NCBI GenBank assembly: GCA_032622095.1
Contig: CP136063.1
Span: 41,826,106 to 41,890,105 of the forward strand
Direction of reading: 5' to 3'
From: Siphonodentalium dalli
Taxonomy: Eukaryota > Mollusca > Scaphopoda > Gadilida > Siphonodentaliidae
DNA: 64,000 bases
Within the stretch, counting starts at the first letter, position 1. Each line of letters opens with the position of its first letter. Shown in pieces: positions 61,907 through 64,000 of this stretch. The notes under the pieces are model-generated. The model did not search any database. It was not told the DNA's origin and saw only the letters and a program-made list of their open reading frames with translations. Both the position numbers and the translations under genes were made by a program.

Positions 61907-62015
61907 AGTGTTTCTCTCATGTGATATTTATGAAACAAGTCTAAGAATTTTTCGTTTTGCCGAGCGGAACGGAAAACTCGGCTGAGTTTCATGACTATCA
62001 TGTGAGTGAAACACT
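61907..62015. repeat. Hairpin, 109 bp, after the DDE transposase
   Basis: AGTGTTTCTCTCATGTGATA near the left and TATCATGTGAGTGAAACACT near the right are inverted. The inner arms share TATGAAAC/GTTTCATGA. The stem is about 35 bp imperfect, with a GC-rich loop (GAGCGGAACGGAAAACTCGG). It could be a transposon terminus or a separate MITE. Confidence 0.7.
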
Positions 62016-62813
62016 AATTCTATAATTCAATGTTGAGGAATTTTGTTGAGGATCAATAAAACTGTTCTGTATTCATATAGATTTGACCAGTGCTTACTAG
62101 TACTATGACTTGACAGACTTGTTAAATATTAACTTGCTTGTGTAACTCGTGTTATTTTCTGGAAAAGCTATGAGAGTATGCAAGCCATCAGTATTTGGTA
62201 ACCTCAATTTTAGTTCATCATTATAATAGCCATGTGCTAGTATTTCAAAGATCACTCGATGATTAAGAGTGTGATAGGGCACTTAGGATACGGAATTACT
62301 TAATTACATATTTTCTTGAATCGTTCCATAAAATAATGAAAAGTTGTTTAGTAAAAATGATCATATCTTCGAATATTTTTCAATTGGTAAACAATTATGT
62401 GTCAAGCAGGTTAATAGATATTGATATAAATATTCCGGGAGCTTGATCAGACTCCCGAGGTCCGATTGATCTCTAGAGATTGTTTGGTTCTTCCACGGTA
62501 CAGCCATTAATTATACAGGCACAATCAGAAGAGTCATTGTCAGACCGTCAGTCAGTGATAGTCACACGATCTAGTCATAATAAGTCGTCATTCACAATGA
62601 ATTATTTTGCTCGCTCATACATGTATATATTATAGTTTACTCTATAATTCTAGTTCATAAGTTCTTTGTTTATTGTTGAAAATAATTGTTGAATATATTT
62701 TATTAATGATTATTGAATATGAATACACAACAGAATGATGATAATATTGCACACAGTTCAACTGTTCAATGAGTTCATTACACCATTCATATTTAATTCA
62801 TAACAAGTTCATA
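62016..62813. other. AT-rich spacer, nothing recognised
   Basis: No open frame, tandem repeat or RNA gene recognised. Confidence 0.4.
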
Positions 62814-63188
62814 TTAAAGGGGCATTCTGGACTTGACACTAAATAACTTTTTCTATAAGTCATTCAGTGACAAAAACCAATCAGTTTGATTTATACGGCG
62901 GGTCAGAGTTTTGCATAATTACCGAAATATGATCGGTTAATGTTTTGTCTATTAAATACAAATAAGCCCTAATGGCCTATATGGGCTTATTTGGGTTTGT
63001 TTATATAAACAAACCCAAATAAACCCATATAGGGTTTATTTGTATTTTATAAACAAAACATTAACCGATCATATTTCAGTAATTATGCAAAACTCTGACC
63101 CGCCGTATATATCAAACTGATTGTTTTTTGTCACTGAATGACTTATAGAAAAAAGTTTTTTTGTGTCGAGTCCAGAATGACCCTTTAA
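62814..63188. mobile_element. TTAA hairpin MITE, family 3, 375 bp near-perfect palindrome
   Basis: TTAA-AGGGGCATTCTGGACT at the left and AGTCCAGAATGACCCT-TTAA at the right. Almost the whole element is one inverted repeat (arms ~180 bp, sharing CGGCGGGTCAGAGTTTTGCA), with a palindromic TTTGTTTATATAAACAAA centre. No coding capacity. Its ends resemble family 2 (AGGGG next to TTAA), but the inner sequence differs. Confidence 0.92.
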
Positions 63189-64000
63189 ACAGATTATCGG
63201 GTTAATATATTATTTCAAATTTTCAATGGTCCGATATATAACATTATACTAGTAACTCAATACTCGTCACACTCAATCAAAAATCATTTATCAAATTATC
63301 AACTAAATAAATATAACAAAGTATACAGAAAATTGTTGAAAATAATATATTAAATAACTTAAAGTGTCACGTGTGTTGTTTGACAATGTTTGTCAATTGT
63401 AATTCTGTAATGTGCTCCAATTTTTTAATTCCAATACATTATGACTCTACATGATACTGATAGCTCAGATAGGCCTCATAACTTCATAAAGTGGTGTTAA
63501 ACACTAATCAATTACTAGTACTAGTAACACACATAATCACTTTAATCGGATCAACTAGTCAACATTAATTAAATAAGTTTAATGAAGTTTACATAAATGT
63601 ATTAATTAATAATATATGCACATGGTTAAAACTTATAAATGAATACATTATTATTTGATTAAGTTTTCTTTTTGTTAATCTTGAAATTATAGTTCTTGTT
63701 ACAATGTTACTTGTTTTAATAAAGCATTTGTTCTCTCTTCCATCACTTGAATGATCCTGAAATATTTAAACATACAGTAGTCCCATATCATCTCTAGACA
63801 TGATCAATACATGGGTTTAATTAATTGCGCACATACATATTACAGCTGTTGTTATACAACAGTTGGTTAGTTACATTGTGTCACATAGAAAAAACAAACA
63901 TGAATGATGCATCAAGTCATTGTATTTGTCTTTTATATGAGATTCTATATACCTACTAGTAACTAACTGAATTAATTACTCACTCATAATATGGATTGAT
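63189..64000. other. AT-rich spacer to the window end, nothing recognised
   Basis: Very AT-rich, with short ACTAGTA repeats (about 63521, 63952). No gene seen. Confidence 0.4.

Overview
This is animal genomic DNA: a repeat-dominated stretch with introns and AT-rich spacers. The signs are arrays of C2H2 zinc fingers, GT-AG introns, LINE reverse-transcriptase remnants, and DNA transposons with many miniature (MITE) and foldback relatives. There are no bacterial operons, Shine-Dalgarno sites or rRNA. The zinc-finger linker style (SGDRPYQC) and the repeat types fit a marine invertebrate, but the sequence alone does not fix the phylum.

Layout. Positions 450-10191 and 16366-28320 are two copies of one segmental duplication. 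Each copy contains a cluster of TTAA-flanked MITEs, a decayed minus-strand C2H2 array interrupted by a LINE tail, a truncated plus-strand LINE reverse transcriptase, and more MITEs. Copy A alone carries a 2.36-kb foldback element (6669-9048). Copy B alone carries a 592-bp MITE inside another MITE (17344-17943) and about 35 copies of a 97-bp satellite (19693-23089). Comparing the copies gives filled and empty insertion sites. Between them lie an 11-finger C2H2 array (10971-11939, minus) and minisatellites. Positions 29166-31262 are a terminal-inverted-repeat element enclosing a broken PHD-finger gene.

The most unusual region is 34.5-56.7 kb, which holds two plus-strand multi-exon genes. The first (34536-46093) encodes an SGNH/GDSL-hydrolase-like protein in at least seven exons. 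Its first intron holds a 5.7-kb foldback element whose arms are tandem ~185-bp units full of YY1-like CCAT sites. Its sixth exon lies in a near-perfect 720-bp tandem triplication. The second (49902-56690) encodes a Mutator-like (MULE) transposase with a CG-1-like N-terminal region, a DDE core, a SWIM zinc finger, a Pro/Thr-rich linker with three 37-residue repeats, and a Ulp1-like (C48) protease remnant. Both genes carry frameshifts, and the transposase has lost the segment with its first catalytic Asp. My reading is a decayed two-gene MULE-type transposon with SGNH and Ulp1 accessory modules. The link between the two genes is inference from order, strand and spacing only.

Positions 59463-61845 hold a nearly intact pogo/Tigger-like DDE transposase, broken by one frameshift in an A-run and one in-frame TAG. 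The rest is MITEs, hairpins and AT-rich spacer. I found no convincing intact host gene.
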